Of a stretch of DNA of 64,000 bases, positions 11,334-23,400 are shown one piece after another. Location: the NCBI GenBank assembly GCA_003116995.1, contig BDSL01000002.1, positions 1,262,001 through 1,326,000 of the forward strand, written 5' to 3'. Position 1 is the stretch's first letter, and each line of letters starts with the position of its first letter. Under the pieces are notes generated by a model. The model was not told the origin of the DNA. It saw nothing but the letters and a program-made list of their open reading frames with translations, and made no database searches. The stretch comes from Yamagishiella unicocca (lineage: Eukaryota; Chlorophyta; Chlorophyceae; Chlamydomonadales; Volvocaceae). Both the position numbers and the translations under genes were made by a program.

Positions 11334-14300
11334 TCACCGCACACTCTTCTTCCAGCATACCCCCACGGTATAGACGACAAGCAATATGCCAAGTAACTGC
11401 AGCGCCGGCATGGTGAACATGCACCCGTTCTTCTTGAAATTTAGCAACGTCTGCAGCACGAGAGGAGAGAAGAGGGCACGCCCACGGGATCAGGCAGCTC
11501 GGTAGGCGGGCACGGCGCGTGGAGTGTGGCTTCAACTCGGGCGCCGCGTACGGGGTGGCGTGAAAAGCGGCGACACGAAAACGACAGGATAGCGGGCGCA
11601 TGGTCGGCGGACAGCGAGGGGTAGGAGGCGCCTTCACGGAAGCCAAGCGCCACCCGTGGTGGCGCCAGAGCGACCAACCCAGCCCGCGCAACCTCCGCGA
11701 CCATCCCCGCACCTCCGCCCCGCAACATCCACTGCGCCCTCTCTCCCCGCCAGCGCCCCTACCCCAGCGGACGGCACTTGCGTGTCGCCGGAGCCCCCGG
11801 GCGCAGGTGCCGGCGGTTACGACAAGTAAAGCTGCGATAAGTGCGGCTGCGGCGCGCCCTTTGCCCGAAACCCCTTGACCTCCTGCATCCGCTCCCTCAG
11901 GGACCTGCCCCCACCCCCCGAAAACAACACGCTCGCTTCCACCTGATTACGGCCAATGATCAAGGTGCCGGCCTGGGGCTGGCGCCAGCACGCAAGAGGC
12001 AGCTCCGGGTGCCACCCCCCAGATATATACTTTTACCCTCCCTTCCCTTCCCGGCCCCCCCGCGGTTTTCCCTTCCGTACACGGGTTTGCTCTTTCGTAC
12101 ACGGGTTTTCCTTGCAGCCCCGCCCCGCCCCGCCCCGCCCCGAAAGGCCCCCCGGGTTGTCCCCGCCCCCGCTCACCAGCATCGCCGCCCCCAAGTGCAC
12201 CACCGACGCCAGCACGACGTGGAAGGGGTTGCGAGCCATGTAGCCGTCGAACGCCAGGACCATGAGGCAGGTCAGGATCATACCGAAGGACAGGGAGAAC
12301 AGCGCGCCTACCTGCTCCATGAGGCGGATGAAGGGGGCCACGGGGCAGAAGTGGGACGAGGGGCGGGGGGCCAACCAGGGAGCGGACAGGGGTCGTGTTT
12401 TGTGTCTTAACGCGGCAGCACTGTCGCAAGGTGGGTAAGGCCGACCCACATCGAAGGGGCAGCGAAGGAGCCCATAGGCGGCAGTTGGGTCTTCACTGCG
12501 GACGCAGCTGCCGGTAAAGGCCCGCACCCACCGGCTCTCCCCACCGAAACCCCCCCGGCTGCCTGCACCGCGCCCTCACCCCGTCCCCCCTCCCGCCTTT
12601 GACCCCACCGCACACCCACCAGGAAAATCGACATCTGCGGGCACGCCTCGTTGTAATAGGTTCCGTCGCCGGTGGTGAGCGGCAGCATCGACAGGAAGAA
12701 GAACACCGCGTGGCAGGCGCCGTGGCCGTAGCCCCAGGCCATGGCCATGTACAGCTTGTCCAGCAGCGAGAAGCGGTGGCCGGAGGAGCTCGCCATCACG
12801 TCCAGGGTCTCCAGGCTCTTGCTGCGGAGGAGACAAAGGCGGTGGGGTCGGGGCGGTGGGGCCGGAAGGGCGGGGCCAGCGACGGGGTGCGAGTGTGGGT
12901 CGGGCGGGGGTGGACGCGCGCGGGTTTGGTTCGGGAGGCACGGGTTTGGGGGGCCCGGCAGGCGGCCGCCTGGGCGGGCCGGGCGGTGCTGGACGCGGTC
13001 TATGTGCCGTGTATCCTGAGGCCGTGTCCCAAGAGGGAGGCGCCACCATTCGGGGAGGCGGGGCGCTCAAGGGAGGGGAGAGAGGCTGCGTCCCGGCTGG
13101 AAGTCCCAGCGCCTTTGGCGCCTGGGCACGTGTTCCGCAACGAGGCGGCCACGACCCTGGCCCCTGTTGACCGCTTTACGTCCCCGATAAGCACCCACCT
13201 GTGCCGCTCCGCCCAGCCGCCCCTTCCTGCCCGCATCCCGGACATGGGACCCCGCGTACGGCCTCACAGTCCCAGTGCCTGGCAGAACTACAGAACTACA
13301 GAACTACAGAACTACAGAACTACCGGGTACTCCCAGCACCGTGTCGGGCGAGGTGGCCGCCAGCGGAGCGCACGCCGCGGGAGCTCCCCCCACCTCCGCC
13401 GCCCCGCCGCAGCGCCGCCGCCCCGCAGCGCCACGTCACGCGGCGGCCCGGCGGGCCCAGCGTCCCTGGCTCTGCCTCGCTGCCACCACCCACTCGCATT
13501 GGCGGTGCGGAGGCCAACCCACGTCGCCGCCTGGCTTCCTGCCCCCAGCACGCCGGTGCGCACCATCGGCGGCGCGAGCTGTGTCCCCGTGGCCGCCCGC
13601 ACCCCCTCACCGCCACCACTTCACCGCGCCAACCCGTGCTGCCCTCCCTCTGGAGCTCACCACCTGACCCCTGAAGCCCCAATGACACCGTCAGCGCCAG
13701 CGCCTCCCCTCCACCCGCCCAGCCCACCGTTGGAGCTGCGGCAGCCTGTAGCGGGCCCCCCTGGAGCTGGTCCCCAGTCCTTCCCCCCTCCCCGCGCCAT
13801 CCTCTCCCGCCACCCACCGGTGTAGCCTCCAGACGCCATAGCGGGTGGCCTCCTGCATGAAAACTGACGCGGCCAGCATGCCGGCATAGGGCCCCTGGCT
13901 CTGGGAGAGCGGGACAAACCCTGCGCAGCGGCGGGGGGTGGAAGGGCGGGGACGCCTTCGCTGCGCGACCTGTACTGGAACGTCCTCAGGGGAGGAGATC
14001 AGGGGGCAATGGGGAGCGCGGCTCCAAGCCAGTGGCGGCAGCAGGGCTGGGCGCCGGGCAAGTGGTACGGGTGGAGCGGGTTGGGGAAGCGGCTCCGCGC
14101 ATCGACGCATCAAGGCTTACCCCTGAAAATGGCCGAAATGATTAGCAGGACTACGAGCCAAAGGAAGGCGCTGCGAGGGATTTGTGGGAGGCGAGGAGGC
14201 GGGGGTTGGGGGAGGGGCAGGTGCAAGGCGCGGTCTCGGCGCTGATGCGGGACGCTTGAGGTGAGAGGCAGACAAATGGGCCAGCGCCGAATAGCACAAG

Positions 14301-14437
14301 TACTTAGCCAGTTGTCCTCTCACGCACCTAAATAGGGAGACGAGCACCAGGAAGGACTTGCGCGCAATTACAACTATAAAGAAAGCTATCCCGGGGCCGA
14401 GGCCCAGAAAGAAAAGACCAAAGAAGTCGATCGGCAT
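11334..14437 (-). CDS. APH1: Gamma-secretase subunit APH-1
   Basis: Six exons on the minus strand: 14437-14328, 14170-14121, 13920-13818, 12821-12620, 12311-12177 and 11450-11334, phase-consistent, 238 residues (family about 240-265). APH-1 is the seven-helix scaffold of gamma-secretase, the intramembrane protease complex with presenilin, nicastrin and PEN-2. The translation follows the plant proteins closely: helix 1 FFGLFFLGLGPGIAFF with VIARKSFLVLVSLF, helix 2 AFLWLVVLLIISAIF, FMQEATRYGVW, RFSLLDKLYMAMAWGYGHG then ACHAVFFFLSML, and the final TLLNFKKNGC-MFTMPALQLLG. The conserved GHGxxHA histidine and the histidine in ASVVHLGAAM are present. Exon 2 is only 50 bases long and is needed for helix 2. 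It starts 416 bases from the divergent URI gene. Confidence 0.9.
12060..12118 (+). repeat. Dispersed intron repeat, family A-like
   Basis: In intron 5 of APH1. Two close copies of CGTACACGGGTTT followed by TCCTTGCA, as in the family A copy at 2365-2444. Confidence 0.6.
13287..13324. repeat. 8-base tandem repeat
   Basis: About five copies of AGAACTAC, inside intron 3 of APH1. Confidence 0.85.
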
Positions 14438-14853
14438 TGTTCCTGTGCTTGCGTCAGTGAAGAAACACCGTTTACCCTATTGGCAATGCGGCATGGCCAT
14501 GGAAGTATTCCCTTATGCGATAAAAGGGGCAGTATGAGTTATATCGTTTTGCAGCACCGGTTTGGAACTCAATGCAAATTGCTTTTGCCACGCTTGAGGT
14601 CACTCTCGCAGAGAGGTGCTCCGAAAATCCGTACTTTCTACATCCCGTCCATAGCAATCGCCGCCCATCCAATATATCCCCCAATTGGGTAGCTACCTGA
14701 AATCTTAAAAGAGGGGGGAACTGTTCCCCCAAAGTTGCGGCAACATATTCCGCTCCGGCCCGTCACCCATTGTCATTCCCGACCCAGGAAGTTCGCATCA
14801 GCACGACTGTGTATTTTATTGATTGGTATGGCATAGTGACACCAAAGGCGACC
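14438..14853. promoter_or_regulatory. Divergent promoter region APH1 / URI1
   Basis: 416 bases between the two start codons, AT-richer than the genes. Both promoters must lie here. No specific element is recognised. Confidence 0.4.
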
Positions 14854-16951
14854 ATGGAACAGGAGCTCGAAGCGTACCTGGCGACCCTTCAGGCCGGGGT
14901 TCATCGACATGAGGCTGAAGTGGCTGCCATGCAGGCAAGCTTCGACGAGGTTGGACGAGTACGGCAGCTGGTGACACGGCTGCCGGACAAGGTAGGATCG
15001 GCTTATGCATGGGTGGCCCTTCGTGTGTTTTCTTGTAGGCCCGATGCAGTGTCCTTGCAAAATGTGTCCAGGTAACAGTGGCGGCGCCTGTGCTGCGGAG
15101 CGCTGCCACCCGGAGCTCACCCCCTCTTTGCCACAACCACAGCCTCGCCCGCCGCCACGTCTCCTGTACCCTTCGTCGACACCCCACGCGAGGATGCAGG
15201 GCGCCGCCCGATGCCCGCCGTGCATTCCATCTCACCTTCATGCCGCACACAGCCTATCCCACATCATGTCGCCTTCCCGCCCGTGGTTCCTCGCAGCTCA
15301 GTTTCCACCCAGTTCGGCTGTGCCTCCTCTTGCGCAGCATCCCATACAACGCATCCCGCTCCCCTGCCTCCATGCCCCCTCCCAAAAGGTACGGCACAAG
15401 GCCATGGTGCCGTACGGAAAGCATGCCTTCTTCGAAGGCGAGCTGATACACACCAACGAGTTCCTGCTGGGTCTGGGCTGCGGCTACAAGCTGGAGGCCT
15501 CCGCCAGGGACGCGGCGGCGGTGCTGGAGCGGCGGCAGGCGCGGGTGGAGCCGGCGCTGCGGCAGGCGCGGCGGCAGCTGGACGAGATGCGCAGACGGGT
15601 GGCGGAGCTCACGACGACGGTGCCTAACGAGGAGGGCGATCAGTTCATGGAGATCCGCCAGGATTACGAGGAGTCGGAGGCGCTGCTGCAGTCCGCCAAA
15701 GCGGCTCCGGCGGTGGCCCCGGCAGCAGCGGAGGTGGTGGTGGCGCCCGGCGTGCCCGGGAAATCGTCGAATAAAGAAGCGAGTGGGCAGCAAAATGCGT
15801 GCTCTAAAGCGGACCGAAGAGCAGAAGAAAGCTTAACAGAAGCAGCGGCAGCAGGAGCAGAGGCGGCAGCGGCTGGCAAGTGCAAGGACGAGGGAGGGAG
15901 CAGCGGCAGCGGTGGTGGCGAAGACGATGCCGACCGGCGCATCTTTGAGCGCTTGGAGGAGCTGGAGAGGCTCGAGGCGGAGGCCGGCAGCAGCGGCAGC
16001 GACCAGGAAGCGGAGGACGGCGAGGTGCAGGTGCAGGCGGGGGGGACGGGCCCTGGTGCGGCGGCCTCAGCTCCAGCGGCCGTGGAGGGGCCGCAGCCGG
16101 GGGGTTCGTCAGCTCGTCGAGGCGGCGGTGGCCGGAGCGCCGAAGCTGCGCAAGCGGCATCGCCGCAGGCTGCAGCGGCGGTGAAGGCGGACGGGGGTGT
16201 CAGGCAGCAAAACAAGGCCGGGACGCCTCTTAGGAAGGGCTTTCTGCTGGGGGGAGGCGGAGGCGGAGGCACCGCGGGGCGCGGAGGCAAGCAGGGCAAG
16301 GCCAGCGGTGCGGCGGCGGACGGCGCTCCAAGCAGCTCGGGAGCCACCGCCTCGGGCAGGGGCTCCGGCGCAGCGGGCAGCACGCAGCCCACGGAAAGCC
16401 ATGGGCCCGGCGGCGTCGGCGCCGCTGATGATGTGGCCAGCTGCACCTCGCCCGCAGGGCGGAGACGCCGGGTGTCGTTCGCGGACGGGTCGCAGCCGGG
16501 TCAGGCGGACGACGCCTCGGACTCGCAGAACTTGTGCGTGTCGCCAGCCTCGTCGCCGGCACAGCGCCAGCAGAGCAGCGCGGCGTCCGGCGTCCGGCCG
16601 GCGCTGAAGGCGGGGGGAAGCAGGGCGGGTTGGGAGGAGCACCAGGCAGTCGGGGCAGCGGAGGGCGCCGCAGGCGCGGGCGGAGCGCGGGCTGGGGGCC
16701 GCGGGGCGGCGATTGAGGACGGCGGCGATGCGGCGATGGCGATGGCCAGGGCACGGGAAGAGGCGTTTACGGGCCTGGTACGTGAGCGTGCCGTGGAGGA
16801 CGTGGATGGCAGCGCGGGGATTGTTGGAAGCACAGGGGCTGATGCCGGCGCGGTAGTCGGGTTGCTAGGCGCAAGCGGGGCCCAGCGCGAGGAGTCGCCG
16901 CCGCCCAAGCGCGTATCGAAATTCAAGCAGCAGAGGATGGGAGCTGCATGA
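14854..16951 (+). CDS. URI1: URI-type prefoldin-like protein (unconventional prefoldin RPB5 interactor)
   Basis: Two exons, 14854-14991 and 15389-16951, join at a codon boundary to give 566 residues. URI proteins are prefoldin alpha-like subunits of the R2TP/prefoldin-like co-chaperone that helps assemble RNA polymerases and other large complexes. Residues 1-46 form the first coiled-coil helix. The prefoldin beta-hairpin is recognisable in MVPYGKHAFFEGELIHTNEF and LLGLGCGYKLEASA, followed by a second charged helix to about residue 135. The rest is low-complexity Ala/Gly/Ser with acidic patches, and the end PPPKRVSKFKQQR matches the short C-terminal motif of URI proteins. The Ala/Gly expansion makes it longer than a plain prefoldin; size is near that of human URI. 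The start is the first Met in frame with an ACCATGG context. Confidence 0.8.
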
Positions 16952-17203
16952 TTATCTGGATTGATGCGGAAGGGCTATCAGTTGTTTGCGACATGGTGAC
17001 TTGGTGAGCAAATGAGCATGAAAGGGTGCCGTACGGCCCCATGCGGCCACTTTAAAACGCCCTCAAAGCCTCAATCTCGAAATTGTCCACAATTCAAAGC
17101 TGCTGGAAGAGTCAATCAGTATTTGCCCCGTAAGGCGCCTGTTCATAAACATATATACTTATAGAGGCCTCACACAGGTGCTGGGCTCGCGGCGGCGGTA
17201 ACC

Positions 17204-19595
17204 ATGGAGGCTGCGTCCACCAGCAGCCGGTGCCAAGGAAGCGCATCCACATGCCAAATAGGGCGACGTGGTTGGAGGATGCCGTCGGCTCGCGTACTTC
17301 GGCTGCGGTCACAAGCTGCTGTCGAAGTCGGCAAGCTGAACCACGAGCCAGTGCCGACGCCGAAGGGCTACCAGCCAGCCGTCGTCCCTGGTAGCCGGAC
17401 AAAGCCGACCCCGTTGCTATCTCCCGCGCTGGTAAGTTACAATGTGACGATTCACCCACTTCTTCATGCTCAGCCTTGGCGCACGCTCTGATTGCGCCGC
17501 CACCATTCATCCCTAACCCTCAGATGGTGCAGCGGCTACAAAGCTCAATGCATGGATACGGACTCGAAAACTTTGGCTCATTCTACAGCAGCATTATGGG
17601 TGGCATTGTGACGGACCCGGCGCTTATGCTGATGCCGGTGGACGACCAATTTGTCTGCAAGGGCTTCGGCATCGCAGAATGCGTGGTACTTCGGCAGGGC
17701 TACCTGTACATGCTGGATGAGCACATTGCGCGGTTGCAGGCTTCATGCGAGCAGGTTGGACTTAGGCTTCCCTTCTCGGAGGCGGCAATAAAGCGGATCA
17801 TCCTCGATACCGCCGCAGCAAGTGGCAAGCTCAACGGTGCGCGTCGTGCTTATCTTCCCTACAAATGAACAAGTGTCCGATTCGGAAGAATGCTCACAAA
17901 TGCTCTTGGGCATGCGCAGGGCAGCTGCGGTTGTGGGCCACCCCCGGTCGTGGCGGCTTGAGCCCGCTGCAATTAGGCGGCAATGAGCCGGCGCTTTACG
18001 TCCTCTGCTTAGCTGACACATACGAAATCGACCGTGTGGACGCATGGGATGCCGTGGTTGCGGAGCAAAAGATCCAAGCGACGACGGTCAGCAACGTCCT
18101 GAGCAACCAGCACCTCCTCACGTCTGTAGCGCAACTGGAAGCTGCCTCCAGGAACGCCCAAGTGGTGAGTAATTATCGAACGCTTCCTCGTTCTGTTTGT
18201 TGAGTTGTGCGGGGGCTGACCGGGACTGGTACGTGTGCGGTTAAGTGCCCTACACCGTACCAATGCTTAGCGTGTGTTTCCTGCCTGCATGTCAACCCCC
18301 TGTTGCAGGCCATCTTCACCGACGCTGAGGGGTTCGTGCAGCACTGCGCCGGCTACACGCTTTGCATCCTCACCAAGGCTGATGTGCTCGTGTTCCCACC
18401 CTTCGAGAACACCGCACCCAGCGTCACGCTGGCCCGCATCCTTGACATGATCCCCGAGGTGTGTCACGACAGCTGCGCGGATACTGCGGCGGATGCGTGC
18501 TTGCTATGGCACTAGCACGTGCCGGTTTGACGGAGACATAGCATCGTTAACGACACATTGGCAATCAGGGCTACAATTCAGTACGGCAGCAGCAGAGCAG
18601 TTGAAATGATGACGAAATATTAGATAACCATCTTTCACACGTTGAAAGACATGACGTTTGCAATATAATCTATCCCCTGACCAGCCGCTCTGCTGCCACT
18701 CCTCACGCCATGGGCCACGAAGTAAGGACACGCCGCGGCCGCCGCATCAATTTGCACGTGGCACGAAATATGAGCGCATTGCACATGGATGGCCAGAAGC
18801 CTGGGGGTGACGATATAAATATGACACAATCACCATCTTTCACCTGATTACAATGATTAGAAGTCCAACTCCGACCCAAGGCTCTGGTATCCGGCTCAAA
18901 GGCGCTTACGCATCTGTGGACCATCCGTGTCATTTATTTCTCGATTATGCACAGCACACCCTTGCATCTGAAGCACGTGCCGTGTCGCGCGTCGACATCT
19001 GCCCTGTCTTGCAGCGCATTCTGGCACGTGTCAGCACACCGTCTTACGTACGCCCGGGGATGATGATATAAATATGACACAATCACCATCTTTCACCTGA
19101 TCACCCTGATTAGAAGTCCAACTCTGACCCGAGGCGCCTCACATACCGTTCACGCGCACCAGTATTACAATCCGAACATGGCACGGACACGGCACCTGCA
19201 CACTTCGTTGCGCGCCGCGCAACGCACCCTGCGCCTGTCCCAGCAGCACCAAACTCAGTGTTGCCGCGCTGCCCCTCCCACCTCACCCTAACCGGCAGGA
19301 GCGCGCACGGTCTCCGGACGATGTGGTCGTGTCGTCCGTGCAGCAGCGCAAGCTGCACATCTCGGAGGTGGTCGGCGCCAAGGAGTGCTTCCTGGTGTGC
19401 ACCACGTACACGGTCGCGCCTGTCCGGAGTGTGGACGGCGAACCCATCGCGGACAACTCCACTGGCCTCACCACTCTCGCTCTGCACTACATGCTGGACA
19501 ACGACATGCAGCCGCCGCCGCCCGGGGTGTACAGCCCACTGCACGTGCCTGTGCCGTACGGCTACATGTCGGGCATGCGCAGCCAGCTGGTATAG
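17204..19595 (+). CDS. Class IV aminotransferase-like protein, apparently without the PLP lysine
   Basis: Five exons, 17204-17431, 17524-17836, 17920-18164, 18309-18458 and 19299-19595, join in frame for 410 residues. The N terminus is Arg/Ser-rich and could be an organelle transit peptide. The body follows plant/algal branched-chain or D-amino-acid aminotransferase relatives: FYSSIMGGIVTDPALMLMPV, GYLYMLDEHIARLQASC, RRIIL-like helix, and QLRLWATPGRGGLSPLQ. In active members the PLP lysine lies in a (T/A)VKS.NYLPN segment; the matching segment here is QATTVSNVLSNQHLLTS with no lysine. The glutamate that normally contacts the pyridine nitrogen (EG.N motif) is also replaced (GFVQHCAGYTL). If that alignment is right, the protein is probably not a transaminase. 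The 840-base last intron carries a duplicated segment. Confidence 0.75.
18812..19135. repeat. Duplicated segment within an intron
   Basis: About 71 bases starting GATATAAATATGACACAATC at 18812-18882 recur at 19065-19135 with only a few changes, 253 bases apart, in the last intron of the aminotransferase-like gene. A weaker partial copy lies near 18608-18650. Confidence 0.85.
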
Positions 19596-20427
19596 GGGTC
19601 GCGGTTGCGGCGAATTTACGAGGGCTGGGAAGGCCCTGATTGCTCGGATGTGGGAGGAATAGCGGAAGGCGGTTATAGGGAAGGCGGCGGGATTGCGAGG
19701 TCTCCTATTGCAGGCCCGCAATTGCAGGAGGCGACGCGGCGCGTTGTGGACACACGGGTCGCAGTAATTCGTCACCCTAATGTAACGTTACTGGATATGA
19801 GCTGAAACCGGTTGGCATTCGTCCCCGATTCCATGAGGCCTGTGGATCGCCGCCCCGCCAGCACGTAATTTTGTGCTCGTGACCTAGTCACAACAAGTTC
19901 ATGAGATGCACAGTTTCAGCCCGGCAGCAGCGATGGCGTCGGGCGCAACGGATTCCTCACCGACGAGCGCCATGCACGCATGTAAGAGAATGAGGTATGA
20001 CTACGAGACGTTTGACGACTGATGAAGCCCGCCACTCCCGGCGACAGTCATCCCACTCCCTAGCCTAGCAGCTTTTTAACCCATTCCAGGGATGCCCGCG
20101 ACCGGCTCAAATACGGCCCATGCATGAATAGTGTTCTCTCACCAATATTCCTGATCGCATCACACGAGAATCCTCCACGTGCGTTCTGGTTGCCTCTTCT
20201 GCAGAGAATCATAGGTACATGGCGTTGGCCAGGCACCTCACCACGCCATGCTCAAGATAAATAAACAATAAAACACCCAATAGTTATGGACCCCGGGAGT
20301 GCAGACTTGCGCAGCCTCCGCCCATCTCACACCACAGGCTGTATGGGCGGAGCCCGCCGACCCTGCCCCTCCCCATGTGCAGTTGCCTCCAGTTTCGGAC
20401 GACGGATTCCGCTCTGCCCCTTGTCCC
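19596..20427. other. Intergenic, convergent 3' ends
   Basis: 3' regions of the aminotransferase-like gene (+) and asparaginase gene (-). No coding content seen. Confidence 0.45.
19781..19785 (+). terminator. TGTAA poly(A) signal
   Basis: TGTAA 186 bases after the stop of the aminotransferase-like gene. Confidence 0.5.
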
Positions 20428-23400
20428 CTACAGCTCCCCGGCCAGAGGCACCCCCAGCGCCAGGTCAGGATGCTTGAGGCAGAACATGAGCTTGACGGCC
20501 GCGCATTCGGGGGTCATGTGCGGCCCCGCGTCCACCCCCATCTGGGCCGCCAGCTGGCCGGCGCGGTACAGCGCGGGGTGCAGCGGACCCGCGAAGCATT
20601 GGCTGGTCAGACAGACCTGGCGGCGCGCGGGACGTTTTGGAAGCGGTGGGAACCCGGGAGGATTGGCCGGAGGTGATAGCGCTCTAAGTACTGTCTAAGT
20701 GTCCATACCCAAAGTAGCTTTTTCGAGCGTTATTGAAGGAAGCGAGTGGTTAGGGTGTGGTGGTGGCGATGGGTCGTGCCTCGTGGGAGGCCGGTGCTCG
20801 AAGGGTACTTGGGGGGCGGATAGTGGGTCGCTTAGGGCGCGGTTTAGGGTTTAGGCGCGACGTTGCCCACCTGCAGCCCCTGGGCCGTCTGGTCCTTGAG
20901 CCAGGGCAGCCAGCCGTAACTGGGCTGGTCGGGCAGGTTGCCTACACCGAAGGCCTCCAGCACCACGCCGCGCACGCCGCGGCCGTACAGATCGCCGTAC
21001 GCGATGCGCGGGTCACTGCCCGGCACCACCGGGATGCGGATGACGCGGGGGTCCAGCTGTTGGCCCGGCGTGGTGTGTGCACACACGGGAGGGGCGGGAG
21101 AGGGCGGGAAGTACGGTAGCGTCAGCGCAGCGAGCCGGACGATGACTCAGGACGCCAGAGCAAGAACACTCCACAACAAACCGTCGACGTTTCCCTTGTC
21201 GTGTGCAGGCAGAGCTTTGCTGCCCGAAGGTTGGCCGGTCGATGCAGCCAACATTGTTGAATACGATAGCCACCCCTCTCTCTCCGGCTCTTACCTTGAA
21301 GCGCGGCTTGTATGCGCCCTCCACCCGCAGCAGCATTCGCGTGTTCCAGTCCACGTCGATGCCCAGGGTGGCTAGGTAGGGGTAGGTCAGTGAGTCGAAG
21401 GCCTGGTAGGCGGCGGAGTTGACCTGGCGGCGGAGAGGAAGAGGGGGCGAGGTGGGATGACGTATGGCTGCCGTGTGGTTGGGGGGTGGGCCATTGATGG
21501 GAGAGCGGTAAGGGCATCGAGGCGGCGGTAGTTAGGGGGTTATCGCGGCGGCTGCCGGCGCACGCCCCGCACCTTCTGCGTGCGGTTACCCCGCATCAGC
21601 TTGCCGCCGAAGCACACCGCCACCTCCTGCAGCGCCACGTGGGGTGGGCTGAAGGCCGAGGTGGCCACCTGCGGAGACGCAGCCGGCAGCAGCGGGGTAG
21701 CGGGGCAGCCGGCTTGGGTTTTCGGGACTGGGTGCTGCCGCAAAAGCTCTGGGCGGTGAAGAGTTAACCAGGGGTGCATGACGGGCTCGTGTCAGCCCTG
21801 ACAACCTGGTCCGCTAGGGTTCCGGCCACCCTTGGCGCTAAGTGCCTCCCAATTCACAACCGCGCGTGCCACGTAGTGCCGTACGCGCGGCTTGCCCCTC
21901 AATCCCCAACCCGCACCCCTACCTGGATCGAGTCCAGCAGGTTCTGCCTGGCGTCCGTCCTGGGGGCCCGTAGGGGCAGCTGGCTGCCTGTTAGATACCC
22001 GGCAGTAGCAGCAGTCAGCAGCGCAGCACAGTAGTAGCAGTAGGGCGGGGGCAACGGCTCATGTTGCTGTCTCGAAGCTGCTCGACCGCATGCCACTGGC
22101 AGCCTCTCACCCACCCACCCACCTAACCTAACTGCGCGAAGCCCCATCCCCGTTCCCATGCACCCCGCACGCACCCGTCATGACGATGGGCTTCTTGAAG
22201 CCGCACAACATCAGCGACAGCGCGGCAGCCGTGTAGGCCAGGGTATCCGTACCATGGACCACCTGCATGGCGGTGGACGGTCCAGGGAGGGCGGTGGACG
22301 ACTGGCTGGCTGGCGGAGATAGGGGCCAGGCCTACTACCGGTACGGTCGACGCGAGGTTCCGTACGTTACACGTTGCAGCTTTTCGCAACATGCCATGGA
22401 GGACGCCGACGGTTGACAAGCCGCTGGCAGGTCCCGCTTGCTTCGCCGCCCGCCACATACCCCGCCCTGCTGCTCTGCCTCTCCCGATTGGGCCCCAGCG
22501 ATATGTTTCCCCGTGCCTCCATTGCCCGCTTGTCCGCCAACCCACCACAAACGCGTCATAGTGCGGCCGATTGCTGTCGAGCGCCCTGGCCATGGTGATC
22601 CAGTCGGAGGGGCCCACGCGACTGCTGTCCTTGTTGAACAGTACCTGACGGAGAGGGGAGCCGGTGACCAGGGGCTTATGCGGGGATGTCAGCAGGAGCC
22701 GCGATGGCAGCGCGAGGGTACGGGTGCGATCGGAGATACCGAAGGCACGCGTGAATCGACATTGGAAGGAAAGAGGAAATCGGAGGTGGGACGGCGGGGA
22801 CGACGGAGAGGGGTGCTGGATACTATCTGTTTCGCTGCCGCCAGCACCAACTAGCCCAGCACTACCCACCCGTACCTGGAGGTCAACGTTGGCGAACTTC
22901 TCCAGCTCCGGAACCATTGCTGTACGAGGGGCGGCCGGAAGGTTGTATGCGTGTTGGTTAGGGGCAGCCCGCACATCCGGAATGGACCGGGAGTTGCTGC
23001 GAGTCTCGGGATGTACCATAATCAACCGCCAACAGGTGGTTCAGGTCGACTCCAATCCGTCCGTCCTGTCTTCCGCAAATTGTGGGTGCCGTCCCTGACT
23101 GTTGATCTTCATTTGAGACCCCCGGCTCGACCTTCGCTCCCTCGTCAACTTGATTCGCCTCTTTTGCAACTCCCCCCCTCCCTGCACCCAACGTCCACCG
23201 CCCACCCGGGGCACCATCACAACCAAGCACACATGCAACCTACCCCTCTCATTCACGGCTCCACTCCCAACCCCCACAAAGCCCAAAAGGGCCTTACTTA
23301 GTAGGCTGGACAGCATATCCCCAGGCCGCAGCTTGCCCTTGTATGACGCTTCCGTGGCCCCAGCCCGGACACGCAGGTTGTGGCTCTCGTCCTCCTCAAA

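Noticed and set aside
12599..13825. 408-codon plus-strand frame over APH-1
   Set aside because: Runs through APH-1 exons and introns in antisense, has no family features.
22123..23025. 300-codon minus-strand frame in the asparaginase region
   Set aside because: Reads through introns between true exons 3, 4 and 5; only the exon parts are real.
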